Assembly (NCBI GenBank): GCA_024398135.1
Contig: CP073750.1
Span: 2,294,001-2,358,000, forward strand
DNA: 64,000 nucleotides
From: a bacterium SCSIO 12643
Lineage (GTDB): Bacteria; Bacteroidota; Bacteroidia; Flavobacteriales_G; Salibacteraceae
Direction of reading: 5' to 3'
Positions within the stretch are counted from its first letter, which is position 1; the number at the start of each line of letters is the position of its first letter. Positions 18,023-26,397 of this stretch are shown here, in pieces. Both the position numbers and the translations under genes were made by a program. The notes beneath the pieces are model-generated. The model ran no database searches. It was not told the origin of the DNA and saw only the letters and a list, made by a program, of their open reading frames with translations.

Positions 18023-19192
18023 ATGAGGTCAATTTGGATGTCCGTTTGGATAATTGTGCTAGGTCTGAATTCGTTATGTGCGCAGGAAACGATTGCGCCA
18101 GAAGTAAAGAAACTACCATTTATCCGATTAAATTATCAGTCTGGAGGAGTGCTTCCCACAAACAATTTTTTGAAAGGAGATAATGCCACAGGTCAACCTA
18201 TAAATGCCTATCAAGCAGGAGCTTTAGAGTACGGGTTACAAACCAATGGAGAAAAAGAATGGCATCATATCTGGGGGATGCCATCCGTAGGAGTTGGGCT
18301 CTATACCGTAGATTTTTTTAATGATGAAGAATTGGGACATCCTGCAGCATTATATGGATTTTTCAACAATACTTTGATGAAATGGAAGAAGTTTGAATTG
18401 CATTTTGAAGGAGCCGCTGGAATGACTTTTAATTGGAAGCCTTATGATCCTGAAATTAATCCTTTTAATGTAGCCATTGGATCGTATAACACGGTGTATC
18501 TGGATTTTGGTTTTCGTGGACAATGGAAGCTTGGAAAAAAATGGCAGTTGGATTTGGCGTATACTTTTACGCATTTCTCAAACGGTGCAACTACGCTACC
18601 CAATATGGGTATAAATATGACAGGTCCGAAAGTAGGTTTGGCATATCATATCCATGGAAATGATCCGGTTTTTTACCCGTTGGAAAGAAAAGAGTTTGAG
18701 CCTAAAAATGAATTTTTTGGAGATGTGAAGTTGAGCACGAAGCAGGTTAAATTTGATACATCCATCACACAGTTGTCCACAGAATATTTAGGAATCAACT
18801 ACAATGTTTTTGGTTTGAGTTTGGGATATCTGAGACACTTTCACAGTAAGTGGAAATATGGTGGAGGTATAGATGTGGCATACGATGAAAGTACAACCGC
18901 ACAGTTGGATGTGGTGAACGGAATTTATGATCCTCAAGAAACAGAATCACAGTGGCATTGGAATATGAGCGTATTTGCTACCGGACAGATGGTGGTAGGG
19001 AAAACCTCATTTTTTGCTGATTTGGGGTATTACCTGTTTAGAAAAGAAATTCCTGGACAGACACCAGATTTATATCAAAGATTTGGAGTAAGATGGAATG
19101 TTTACAAAGGAGTACAGCTGGGAGCTGCATTGAGGGCATACAACTTTGGAATTGCGGATTATATTGAATGGAGTATTGGATATAAATTCTAG
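18023..19192 (+). CDS. PagL-like lipid A deacylase / acyloxyacyl hydrolase
   Basis: 389 residues. Signal peptide MRSIWMSVWIIVLGLNSLCA, then alternating beta-strand sequence of an outer-membrane barrel. YTFTHFSNGAT contains His184 and Ser186, matching the catalytic His-x-Ser motif of PagL lipid A 3-O-deacylases. Residues 1-230 cover the PagL-type barrel. The C-terminal 150 residues continue as beta-strands, ending in YIEWSIGYKF, so the protein is longer than PagL (about 150-170 mature residues); Bacteroidota members are usually of this longer kind. The likely role is trimming lipid A acyl chains in the outer membrane, a link with the lpx operon upstream, though the exact substrate is unproven. 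Confidence 0.82.
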   Translation: MRSIWMSVWIIVLGLNSLCAQETIAPEVKKLPFIRLNYQSGGVLPTNNFLKGDNATGQPINAYQAGALEYGLQTNGEKEWHHIWGMPSVGVGLYTVDFFNDEELGHPAALYGFFNNTLMKWKKFELHFEGAAGMTFNWKPYDPEINPFNVAIGSYNTVYLDFGFRGQWKLGKKWQLDLAYTFTHFSNGATTLPNMGINMTGPKVGLAYHIHGNDPVFYPLERKEFEPKNEFFGDVKLSTKQVKFDTSITQLSTEYLGINYNVFGLSLGYLRHFHSKWKYGGGIDVAYDESTTAQLDVVNGIYDPQETESQWHWNMSVFATGQMVVGKTSFFADLGYYLFRKEIPGQTPDLYQRFGVRWNVYKGVQLGAALRAYNFGIADYIEWSIGYKF

Positions 19193-19204
19193 AACCATTG
19201 TCAA

Positions 19205-20116
19205 ATGAATATCGATCAAGTTGAAAATAGAGCTCTTTGGGTGACGGTGGCTGTCAGCGTGGTGATGGCCATAGCCGGATGGGTGACCTATCATTTAACC
19301 GGGTCGCAAGCAATGCTACTTGATGGCAATTTTTCTTTTGTATTGGCTGGTGCGACTGTGATTGCTATCATTATCTCAAAGAATAAACATAAAAAATCAT
19401 CTACGTTTCCTTTTGGGAATTATGTATACGAAGCTGCATTTATACTTTCAAAGGGGTTATTGATTCTTGGAATTATTGTCGCTGCCTTTTTTCAGAATAT
19501 GGCTAAGATTCTGAATTATTTTAATGGCGAGAAACCCGAGATGGTCATAATGGAACCCATTTATTATTATGTAGGGTTGATACTTCTTTTGACCGGAGCA
19601 TTACTACTGTATTTCCGGTGGGAAAATCAAAAGATTAATAATGGAAGCAGTATGCTTATGGTAGAAAGTGAATCGGCAAAGATTGATGGCGCTTTGACCT
19701 TGGCTACCGGGATAGCTTTTGCCATGATGTCTTTGATAAAGGAAGGGTCATCATTGGAATTTCTGTTATACATTGGGGATTCGTTGTTGGTGCTAATTTT
19801 AGGTTTGATGATGATTGGTAGTCCGATTCAGATTATAAAAAATGCCTTTATTGAATTAGGTGGAGGTTCCATTCAGAATCAAAATGAAAAAGAGAAAATA
19901 GAATCCTCAGTAGATTCTGTGATTCAGAATAGGTTTCCGTTTGATTCTTTTATCACAAAATTAGGCTCCAGTTATTGGATTGTAATCTATGTAGACTTTG
20001 ATTTGGGAATTGAAACCAAAGAATACCATCGTTTGAGTTCAGAGATAAAACGTGTCCTGAAGAAGGATTTTGAAACCATATTTGTTGATATTGCATTAAA
20101 AGATAATCATGAGTGA
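19205..20116 (+). CDS. Cation diffusion facilitator (CDF) family transporter
   Basis: 303 residues with six predicted membrane helices in about 1-210 and a cytoplasmic C-terminal domain. AMLLDGNFSFVLAG carries the Asp of the transport site in helix 2; FPFGNYVYEAAF matches the CDF loop signature (FPFGxxxxE); ESAKIDGALT is the equivalent in helix 5. The usual His of the zinc site in helix 2 (HxxxD) is Leu here (MLLDG, ILLDG-like), so the metal may not be zinc. It overlaps the TMEM175-like gene by 8 bases, suggesting co-translation. Confidence 0.85.
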   Translation: MNIDQVENRALWVTVAVSVVMAIAGWVTYHLTGSQAMLLDGNFSFVLAGATVIAIIISKNKHKKSSTFPFGNYVYEAAFILSKGLLILGIIVAAFFQNMAKILNYFNGEKPEMVIMEPIYYYVGLILLLTGALLLYFRWENQKINNGSSMLMVESESAKIDGALTLATGIAFAMMSLIKEGSSLEFLLYIGDSLLVLILGLMMIGSPIQIIKNAFIELGGGSIQNQNEKEKIESSVDSVIQNRFPFDSFITKLGSSYWIVIYVDFDLGIETKEYHRLSSEIKRVLKKDFETIFVDIALKDNHE

Positions 20117-20771
20117 TAATTTAGATGAATTAGAAGTAAAAGAATGGCGGATACGCCTAAGGTTTTTATCGGATATTGTTTTTGCTACCGCGATGACTAT
20201 AATGATTCTGAATTTGGAGATTCCGGATATTGGGCATATTAACAGTACAGCTGAGTTGACCAAGTTTTTACTAAAACAACTAACTAATATGGGAGGTTTC
20301 TTTATTGCCTTTGTTACCATCGCCATTTACTGGATGAAACATCTGGAACATTTTGGAGTAACGCTGAAGGTGAATCAAACATTTATTTGGTTTCAGATTT
20401 TATTTCTGGCTATGATTATGCTGGTGCCATTTTGGAATGCCTATGTGACTAACTTCCCTGATAATGTAGCAATAAAAGTATTTTTTAGTGCAAACCTTTT
20501 ACTGATCGGTTTATTTTCATATCTCAGTTTCAACTATGCGACTCACCCGGATCACCGATTGGTCATTGATACGGTATCAGATGAAACAATTTTAACAACT
20601 AAAAAGCAAATTTTGGCAGAGCCAGCTATTGCATTGGTAGCGGCAGGATTGGTGTTTATCAATCCGATATTATGGGATATTTCATTTATTATGATCCCAG
20701 TATTGTTTACTTTGAGAAAGAAACTGGTGAAAGTCAAGTACTTTAAGTTTTTAAAGAAACCGGCAGTATAA
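20109..20771 (+). CDS. TMEM175/DUF1211-type potassium channel
   Basis: 220 residues with about six membrane helices. Helix 1 carries the family signature in RLRFLSDIVFATAMTIMIL, close to the FSD-V-A-T-L pattern of bacterial TMEM175 channels. Bacterial members have one repeat per chain and assemble as tetramers, and this length fits one repeat. The third position is shifted slightly (RFLSD instead of RFSD), which deserves an alignment. It overlaps the CDF transporter gene by 8 bases; a metal exporter plus a potassium channel could act together in ion balance (inference). Confidence 0.8.
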   Translation: MSDNLDELEVKEWRIRLRFLSDIVFATAMTIMILNLEIPDIGHINSTAELTKFLLKQLTNMGGFFIAFVTIAIYWMKHLEHFGVTLKVNQTFIWFQILFLAMIMLVPFWNAYVTNFPDNVAIKVFFSANLLLIGLFSYLSFNYATHPDHRLVIDTVSDETILTTKKQILAEPAIALVAAGLVFINPILWDISFIMIPVLFTLRKKLVKVKYFKFLKKPAV

Positions 20772-20799
20772 ATAGAGCTAAATATTATCCTCATAAGAA

Positions 20800-20807
20800 T
20801 ACATTTG
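20800..20807 (+). promoter_or_regulatory. Possible -7 box for tsaE
   Basis: TACATTTG matches TAnnTTTG exactly but ends only 5 bases before the tsaE ATG. If used, the transcript would be leaderless or nearly so. No good -33 element is seen. Confidence 0.35.
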
Positions 20808-20812
20808 CGGTA

Positions 20813-21232
20813 ATGGAAAAAGTATTTGAGAACGTTACATTATCAGAGTTAGGAGATATAGCGCAAGAATTGATCTCTCATTTTGATCAGTCTAAAGTGA
20901 TTTTGTTTTACGGTCACATGGGAGCAGGGAAAACAACCTTTATACATCGCTTGTGTCAGGAGATGTCAGTTATTGATGATGTCAGTAGTCCTACTTTTTC
21001 AATTGTGAATGAATATGTAACGAAATCGGATGAAATCATATACCATTTCGACTTTTATAGGTTAAAATCAGAGATGGAGGCTTATGATTTGGGATATGAA
21101 GATTATCTTTATAGCGGTAATGTATGTTTAATCGAATGGCCGGACAAGATCGCATCATTATTGCCGGATGAGGTAATAGAATTTCATATCAACGGAATAG
21201 GAGATAGTCGTGAGATAAAATTGATTTGGTAA
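20813..21232 (+). CDS. tsaE: tRNA threonylcarbamoyladenosine ATPase TsaE
   Basis: Small P-loop ATPase of the TsaBDE complex that makes t6A37 in tRNAs reading ANN codons. 139 residues, normal length. Walker A is GHMGAGKTT (residues 34-42). VSSPTFSIVNEY and HFDFYRLKSEMEAYDLGYEDYL are standard TsaE motifs, and CLIEWPDKIASLLPDE closes the domain. It overlaps ald by one base (taATG). tsaE-ald near porX is an arrangement I recall from Flavobacteriia. Confidence 0.96.
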   Translation: MEKVFENVTLSELGDIAQELISHFDQSKVILFYGHMGAGKTTFIHRLCQEMSVIDDVSSPTFSIVNEYVTKSDEIIYHFDFYRLKSEMEAYDLGYEDYLYSGNVCLIEWPDKIASLLPDEVIEFHINGIGDSREIKLIW

Positions 21233-22455
21233 TGACAGAAGAAGAAAATCCATTAAAGAGTTTAAGTCAGCAAGCATCATTAATGCCTAAAGAGCAATTA
21301 TTTGCTATTCGCAATGCGGATCGAAGATTGTTTATAGGGTTGCCCAAAGAAACTTCATTTCAAGAGAATAGGGTGGGATTAACACCTTCCGGAGTGAAAG
21401 TGTTGGTCAATAATGGCCACGAAGTTTGGGTTGAGATGGGTGCAGGAGTACCTGCTGGATTTTCTGATATGGAGTACAGCGATGCCGGAGCGCGTATTGT
21501 AGAATCTTCCAAAGAAGTTTTTCAGGCACAAGTGGTTTTAAAAGTAGAGCCACCTTCGCTGGAAGAAATCAAAATGATGACACGCAGACAATTGTTGATT
21601 TCAGCATTACAATTGTCTATTCAACCTGAAGATTTTCTAAAACAATTAATTACTAAAAAAATCACAGCAATTGCCTGGGATTATCTGAGAGGAGCTGATG
21701 GTAGTTTCCCATTAGTGACAGCAATGGGTGAAATTGCAGGAAATACAGCAGTGCTAATTGCCGCGGAATATCTAAGCAAGGTGAACAATGGTTTAGGTTC
21801 AATGCTGGGAGGAATCCCTGGAGTGAAACCAAGTGAAGTGGTGATCATTGGAGCAGGAAGTGTGGGAGAATATGCCGCACGTGCAGCCATTGGTTTAGGT
21901 GCTATTGTTAAGGTATTTGATGAGGATACGTATAAGTTGAGAAGACTCCAAAATCAAATTGGTCAAAAACTGTTTACTTCGGTGATTCAACCTGATGTAT
22001 TAGGTGAAGCATTGTCTACAGCAGATGTGGCGATCGGAGCGGTAAGAGCTGCGCATGGACGTACACCTAATATGGTTTCGGATGAGATGGTAGAAGGAAT
22101 GAAGATGGGTTCTGTGATTGTGGATGTAAGTATTGATCAGGGAGGATGTTTCGAAACTTCGGAAGTGACTAATCATGAATATCCGGTATTTGAAAAACAT
22201 GGAGTAATCCATTACTGTGTACCAAATATTGCATCCAGAGTATCGCAAACAGCATCTATGGCTTTGAATAACATCTTTGTGCCGCTAATGTTGAATATTG
22301 GTAGAGAAGCTGGTGTGGACAGTCTCATTAAACAGGATACTGGTTTGCGAAATGGAGTGTATTTATTCAAAGGAATGCTCACCAATAAGTTCTTGAGTGA
22401 TACCTACGGAATTCCATATAAAGATTTGGACTTGTTGATTTCTGCGATTGGTTAG
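21232..22455 (+). CDS. ald: Alanine dehydrogenase
   Basis: Converts L-alanine to pyruvate and ammonia with NAD, or the reverse. 407 residues. The N-terminal domain has the family patterns GLPKETSFQENRVGLTPSGV and AAYS-like DMEYSDAGA. The Rossmann NAD domain shows GVKPSEVVIIGAGSVGEYAA (about residues 200-220). The C-terminal part has HYCVPNIASRVSQTASMALNN, typical of Ald. An extra N-terminal segment of about 35 residues precedes the domain. The start ATG 21232 overlaps the tsaE stop, and the 3' end overlaps the convergent chrA stop by 4 bases. Transhydrogenase alpha is the nearest alternative, but the neighbours and C-terminus favour Ald. Confidence 0.93.
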   Translation: MTEEENPLKSLSQQASLMPKEQLFAIRNADRRLFIGLPKETSFQENRVGLTPSGVKVLVNNGHEVWVEMGAGVPAGFSDMEYSDAGARIVESSKEVFQAQVVLKVEPPSLEEIKMMTRRQLLISALQLSIQPEDFLKQLITKKITAIAWDYLRGADGSFPLVTAMGEIAGNTAVLIAAEYLSKVNNGLGSMLGGIPGVKPSEVVIIGAGSVGEYAARAAIGLGAIVKVFDEDTYKLRRLQNQIGQKLFTSVIQPDVLGEALSTADVAIGAVRAAHGRTPNMVSDEMVEGMKMGSVIVDVSIDQGGCFETSEVTNHEYPVFEKHGVIHYCVPNIASRVSQTASMALNNIFVPLMLNIGREAGVDSLIKQDTGLRNGVYLFKGMLTNKFLSDTYGIPYKDLDLLISAIG

Positions 22456-23564
22456 ATCATCATTAAACCATATCCAATTACTGCTCCACCAATGATTACC
22501 CAAACAGAGCTGACTTTTGGAAATTTAAATGCGATTAGAATACTTAGTCCCATTAGCAACCATGCTTTCCAATCTGTACCTACATCCATTCCGATTTTAA
22601 AAGTCACCGCGGCCATAATGCCAACAGCAGCTACATTTACCGCGTCCAGAAAAGAAGACAGTATTTTTGATTTTCTCAATAATGGGATCAGTTTAACCAA
22701 AAGTCCCACAAGGATAAAAGAAGGGAGAAACATTCCTGCAGAAGCATACAATGCGCCTGTAATTCCATTCAATTGATATCCTACAAATGTGGCGGTCGTT
22801 AATACTGGCCCGGGAGTAAATTGTCCCATTGCGATGGCATCCAATAATTGTGCTTTGGTTAACCATCCTAGTTTTTCTACCATTTCAGCATCTATATATG
22901 CAATCAATACATAACCACTTCCGAATAGAACCATAGCAATTTTTAAGAAGACCATGAAAATGGAGGTGTTAGATAGAACTAGCGGCTTAAAGGCTAGTAG
23001 AGGGATTACGCTTTGAATGGTAGTCTTGTTTTGTAAAATATACATCACAAAGGCTCCAATAATTCCCAGACTAATAATGATGAGAAATTCATCCATCCCG
23101 GCTAAGGAAGCGATTAAGGACAGAACCCCTAAAACCGCTAGTTGCCATCCTTTGACAGCTTTTTTGCCGAGCTTGTAAGTGGCATTTAAAATAATTCCAA
23201 TTACAGCCGGTTTGATGCCGTAAAACAATGGCGCAATAGCTGGAACTTCTCCATATTTACCGTATAGAATTGCCAATAGTAAAGTAAATACGACTGCGGG
23301 AAATATAAATGCAAGCCCTCCAACAATAAGCCCGGCCCATCCGGCTCTTACATGTCCACAATGCATGGTCATCTGCGTAGAATTGGGCCCGGGTACCAGA
23401 TTAGTAGCACCAACCATATCCAGAAAATACTGCTGCGATATCCATTTTCTTTTATGGACGATTTCATCTTCCATCATGGCAATGTGCGCTGCTGGTCCAC
23501 CAAATGCAATAAAGCCGAGTTTAAAGAATACGAGGAAAACCTCTTTAATTTTTGTTAGGTTCAT
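22452..23564 (-). CDS. chrA: Chromate transporter family protein ChrA
   Basis: 370 residues, about ten membrane helices in two homologous halves. The signature GGPAAHIAMMEDEIVHKRKWI with FLDMVGATNLVPGPNSTQM is present in the first half. A second copy with the GQFTPGPVL pattern (FGSGYVLIAYIDAEMV, AIAMGQFTPGPV) is in the second half. Bidomain ChrA proteins export chromate and perhaps sulfate-like oxyanions; the physiological substrate here is unknown. Its stop overlaps the convergent ald stop by 4 bases. Confidence 0.9.
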   Translation of the reverse strand: MNLTKIKEVFLVFFKLGFIAFGGPAAHIAMMEDEIVHKRKWISQQYFLDMVGATNLVPGPNSTQMTMHCGHVRAGWAGLIVGGLAFIFPAVVFTLLLAILYGKYGEVPAIAPLFYGIKPAVIGIILNATYKLGKKAVKGWQLAVLGVLSLIASLAGMDEFLIIISLGIIGAFVMYILQNKTTIQSVIPLLAFKPLVLSNTSIFMVFLKIAMVLFGSGYVLIAYIDAEMVEKLGWLTKAQLLDAIAMGQFTPGPVLTTATFVGYQLNGITGALYASAGMFLPSFILVGLLVKLIPLLRKSKILSSFLDAVNVAAVGIMAAVTFKIGMDVGTDWKAWLLMGLSILIAFKFPKVSSVWVIIGGAVIGYGLMMI

Positions 23565-23570
23565 GATATT

Positions 23571-24056
23571 TTATTTTCGAATAGGTGATGGCCTATCAAG
23601 CGGTTGCTTTACGGTGAAGTAAGCTACATTTTCCATGGCATGACAAGCATTACAGTTTCGCGTAAGAACTTCAAAGTTTTTGTTGAAAATAGTAGAATCC
23701 TGAAGTTCAATGCTTTTTTTCATTTCGGGTAGAATTTGAGCGAGAAAAAACTCTGCAGATTTTGCACGCTTTGGTCTTCGTTCTAAACCATTTTTAATTG
23801 TTTTTTCAATCTTTTCAACTTGATATTGGGCATATTCCCAGTTTTGATCTTGACCGGCCCAAAACAGCTCCTTGTAACGGTAACCCGTTTCGACCATCGC
23901 CAGGTCAAAACCTCTAAACTGTCGTTCAATACTTTCAATTTTGTCTTGTTCTGATCCTTTGATCCATTTTCCGTCAACGGATTTTGGGGTGCTTTTTGAA
24001 CATGCTCCTAGAAAGAGTATCAGAAAACTATATGTGATAAATCTCATTTTGATCAT
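23571..24056 (-). CDS. Haem-binding lipoprotein with CxxCH motif
   Basis: 161 residues. Lipoprotein signal MIKMRFITYSFLILFLGACSK (lipobox LGAC; ATG 24047 is an alternative start). The mature part is helical with many charged residues and one haem c motif, CNACH, near residue 136, so it is probably an exported monohaem protein with a helical bundle like cytochrome c-prime. No Met sixth ligand is evident. It is 6 bases from the chrA start on the same strand, so the two are likely co-transcribed (this gene first, then chrA). The electron partner is unknown. Confidence 0.75.
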   Translation of the reverse strand: MIKMRFITYSFLILFLGACSKSTPKSVDGKWIKGSEQDKIESIERQFRGFDLAMVETGYRYKELFWAGQDQNWEYAQYQVEKIEKTIKNGLERRPKRAKSAEFFLAQILPEMKKSIELQDSTIFNKNFEVLTRNCNACHAMENVAYFTVKQPLDRPSPIRK

Positions 24057-24125
24057 TTTAAATTACATGACAAAAATCGATTTCACATGTAGTAAAAAAT
24101 GGTCTATATGAAAAAACAATGGTGG

Positions 24126-24947
24126 TTATGAACTTTGATTCTTGTATTGGGAAGGAAGTAATTCAGTGTGACGTTTAAAATACTTGGTAAAATGAGAATT
24201 GTCTTTAAACCCAAGGTTGTAAGCGATTTCAGTGATGCTGAGGTCAGTATATAAAAGCATTCTTTTTGCTTCATTCAGGATTTCATCTGCAATAACCGAT
24301 GAGGCGGATTTTTGTGTTTCTTTTTTACAAATCGCATTTAGATTTTGTGGAGTGGTATGTAGTTCCTGAGCATAGAAAGCCACCTGATGCGAATTCCGTA
24401 ATTCTGTAAGTAGTAAGTCTTTGAATTTTTGAAAAGTACTTTTCTTAGAGGCGGTTGTAACGGAGGTGTTCTTGGCGGATTGTAAAATCAAAGCCATGAG
24501 CGATTTGATCAGACTTTCCAAGACCAGATGTGAATTGTTTTGTTTTTGGTGCTCTCTATCTAAAATTTGACAAATCTGAACGATAGATTTTGAATCAAAA
24601 AGGGAGATATAGGGGTACAGACTTAATTGAGAGAAAAGATTTTTGAATTCACTATCGTGACTTTGATCTACGAGTGGTTTTTTGATGATTAATACGTAAC
24701 CATCCGGTTCAGATTGAATATCCCAGTGATGGACCTGGTCCTGACGAACAATAAAAATACAAGGAGTGTCAATCTCAAATGCATTGGTATCTATAGCGTG
24801 TGTGCCCTGACCGCTGGATAAGAAAACGATCTCGAAATAACTATGATGCTTATGTGGAGGTGTTTGTCTGATATTCTTGCGGAAAGGGGAAATTTTGAAA
24901 TTGATTCCATGCTGAATTTTGTTTTTAATTTCTATTCCCGATTCCAT
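24126..24947 (-). CDS. AraC family transcriptional regulator
   Basis: About 273 residues starting at ATG 24947 (MESGIEIKNK). The N-terminal cupin-type sensor (about 20-140) has HKHHSYFEIVFLSSGQG and later IFIVRQDQVHHWDI. The C-terminal part (about 180-273) has two helix-turn-helix motifs ending in ITEIAYNLGFKDNSHFTKYFKRHT, the AraC signature. The ligand is unknown. The next gene on the same strand, the haem lipoprotein with chrA, starts after 69 bases and could be a target (inference). Confidence 0.92.
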   Translation of the reverse strand: MESGIEIKNKIQHGINFKISPFRKNIRQTPPHKHHSYFEIVFLSSGQGTHAIDTNAFEIDTPCIFIVRQDQVHHWDIQSEPDGYVLIIKKPLVDQSHDSEFKNLFSQLSLYPYISLFDSKSIVQICQILDREHQKQNNSHLVLESLIKSLMALILQSAKNTSVTTASKKSTFQKFKDLLLTELRNSHQVAFYAQELHTTPQNLNAICKKETQKSASSVIADEILNEAKRMLLYTDLSITEIAYNLGFKDNSHFTKYFKRHTELLPSQYKNQSS

Positions 24948-24976
24948 CAAGAACAAATATAATGGGTTCTAAGAGG

Positions 24977-25564
24977 TTAACATTGTTTTTTTGCTACGGT
25001 TATTTTTCCGGATTTATTGGTAATGGTATAACTGATTTCTTCAAAAGTGCATCGTGGTTCGATGGTAAAATGGATGTGTCCATCAACCTTAAAATCTTCC
25101 TCAGGATTGAATGTGAATTTCTGTTTATAGAGTGTGTTATCATAGACAAAGTTGACCATGAAATCTCCCCAGGGATTTTTGGTTTCTTTGGATTGGGGTA
25201 ACTCTTTCATTTTTCCAATTGGTTTTAGATGTACGTTTTTATTAAGACAAGTGCCGAATTTGCCCGTGAAATTTCCATCTGAATAAGGCGAAATGTAATA
25301 AGAGTTCTTCTCAAGTTCCATAGAAATAATGAAGGTGAATTCATTCGGTGTAGTTTGTTCAATTTGAAGGTTAAGATGATAAGGTTCTGCTTTTTTGTTT
25401 TCATTGTGCTGATTCCAATTAGAAATAAAGAAGTCTACAGGAAGTGTATAAGATGAACTTGAAATTTCCGAAGAATATGAAGCAGATGATAAAGTGAATT
25501 GTTGAGGAGTAAGACTACACCCTGTGAAGATGAGCAGTAAAAAAAAGGATGATAAATAGTTCAT
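24977..25564 (-). CDS. Hypothetical lipoprotein
   Basis: About 195 residues from ATG 25564; the frame is open further upstream, but only this start gives a lipoprotein signal (MNYLSSFFLLLIFTGCS, lipobox FTGC). The mature part is beta-rich with a Ser-rich patch (SSASYSSEISSSSYTLP) and three Cys, one in EPRCTFEEISY and one at the C-terminal end. I recognise no family. It stands alone between the AraC regulator and the NTR-like secreted protein. Confidence 0.65.
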   Translation of the reverse strand: MNYLSSFFLLLIFTGCSLTPQQFTLSSASYSSEISSSSYTLPVDFFISNWNQHNENKKAEPYHLNLQIEQTTPNEFTFIISMELEKNSYYISPYSDGNFTGKFGTCLNKNVHLKPIGKMKELPQSKETKNPWGDFMVNFVYDNTLYKQKFTFNPEEDFKVDGHIHFTIEPRCTFEEISYTITNKSGKITVAKKQC

Positions 25565-25706
25565 AACAAATTGGTATTTAAAGTGAAACAATGGATTGCT
25601 TTTTGCAATTTGAATCAAATCTACCGGACTCCATATCAAGAGCGTGTTACGAAACGTAAATTAGTGTAAATGGGTTGTAATCATTTGTGAGTCGGGAGAT
25701 GTAGCA

Positions 25707-26267
25707 CTATTTATCTAAATATTCCAAATCACTTTGAGCATCAACTAAGGGTCGTGTACGATAACAAATATTTGTTCGAAAGATGCCTTGAAGTTCTTTT
25801 TGACTTCTTCCGAGTTTTTCAGAACTGTAGTTTACATTTTTCTCATACTTCCCATAGCTAAGGTAGCTTTCTCCAATACGAAACGGAAATCCACAGTCTC
25901 CATTTCCGAATCCTGTGCGAATGGTAATGGTATCTGATTGAATTTTCCCTTTGTAAACTGTTTCTACTAAGAGAGCGTAATCTATCAGCTGGATATTGAA
26001 GTTGATGTTACTGTTTTTCCACTCCTCATAATTGGTTAATGTACCTTGTTTTTGAGCTGTTTCATATTGACTTTTGGTATATGATGTATCCGACCAAATC
26101 CGCACAATTTGAGAATCCAGAATTTTACCTGTAACAATATAATCAGCTTCTTTGATGGAGGTTTTAATGTTTGATGTTCCCATACAGGAACAACTCCAGA
26201 CTGATCTGGAATGGATGAGGAAAATCAGACCAAGGATGAGTTTTAATATTTGAAGTTGTTTTGTCAT
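25707..26267 (-). CDS. Secreted NTR/TIMP-like protein
   Basis: About 186 residues from ATG 26267; a GTG at 26279 is less likely. A signal peptide is followed by a mature start of CSCMG, then ADYIVTGKILDS. This CxC N-terminus plus ADxxxxGKV pattern is that of the netrin-like / tissue-inhibitor-of-metalloproteinase fold. Two further Cys (NGDCGFPF, TNICYRTR) would allow two disulfides. In TIMPs the free N-terminal Cys chelates the zinc of a metalloprotease; whether bacterial relatives inhibit proteases is not known. No partner protease is adjacent. Confidence 0.7.
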   Translation of the reverse strand: MTKQLQILKLILGLIFLIHSRSVWSCSCMGTSNIKTSIKEADYIVTGKILDSQIVRIWSDTSYTKSQYETAQKQGTLTNYEEWKNSNINFNIQLIDYALLVETVYKGKIQSDTITIRTGFGNGDCGFPFRIGESYLSYGKYEKNVNYSSEKLGRSQKELQGIFRTNICYRTRPLVDAQSDLEYLDK

Positions 26268-26363
26268 CTTGATGATCACAATTTGAACCAGCTAATATAT
26301 CAAATGATTATCCCGGGTCAAATTCATTTTCTGAATAGATGAAATAGGCTCCATTTATGGTAT

Positions 26364-26390
26364 AAAAAGGAGCACATTTCTGTGCTCCTT
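26364..26390 (-). terminator. Intrinsic terminator of the osmC-metZ-metX-thrA operon
   Basis: On the minus strand a 10-bp stem AAGGAGCACA / TGTGCTCCTT with a 4-base loop is followed by TTTTT, starting 8 bases after the thrA stop. Confidence 0.92.
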
Positions 26391-26397
26391 AATCAGT

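Noticed and set aside
22452-24947. chrA plus haem lipoprotein plus AraC as a mobile chromate-resistance element
   Set aside because: No transposase, repeats or integrase are nearby, and chrA homologues are common chromosomal genes.
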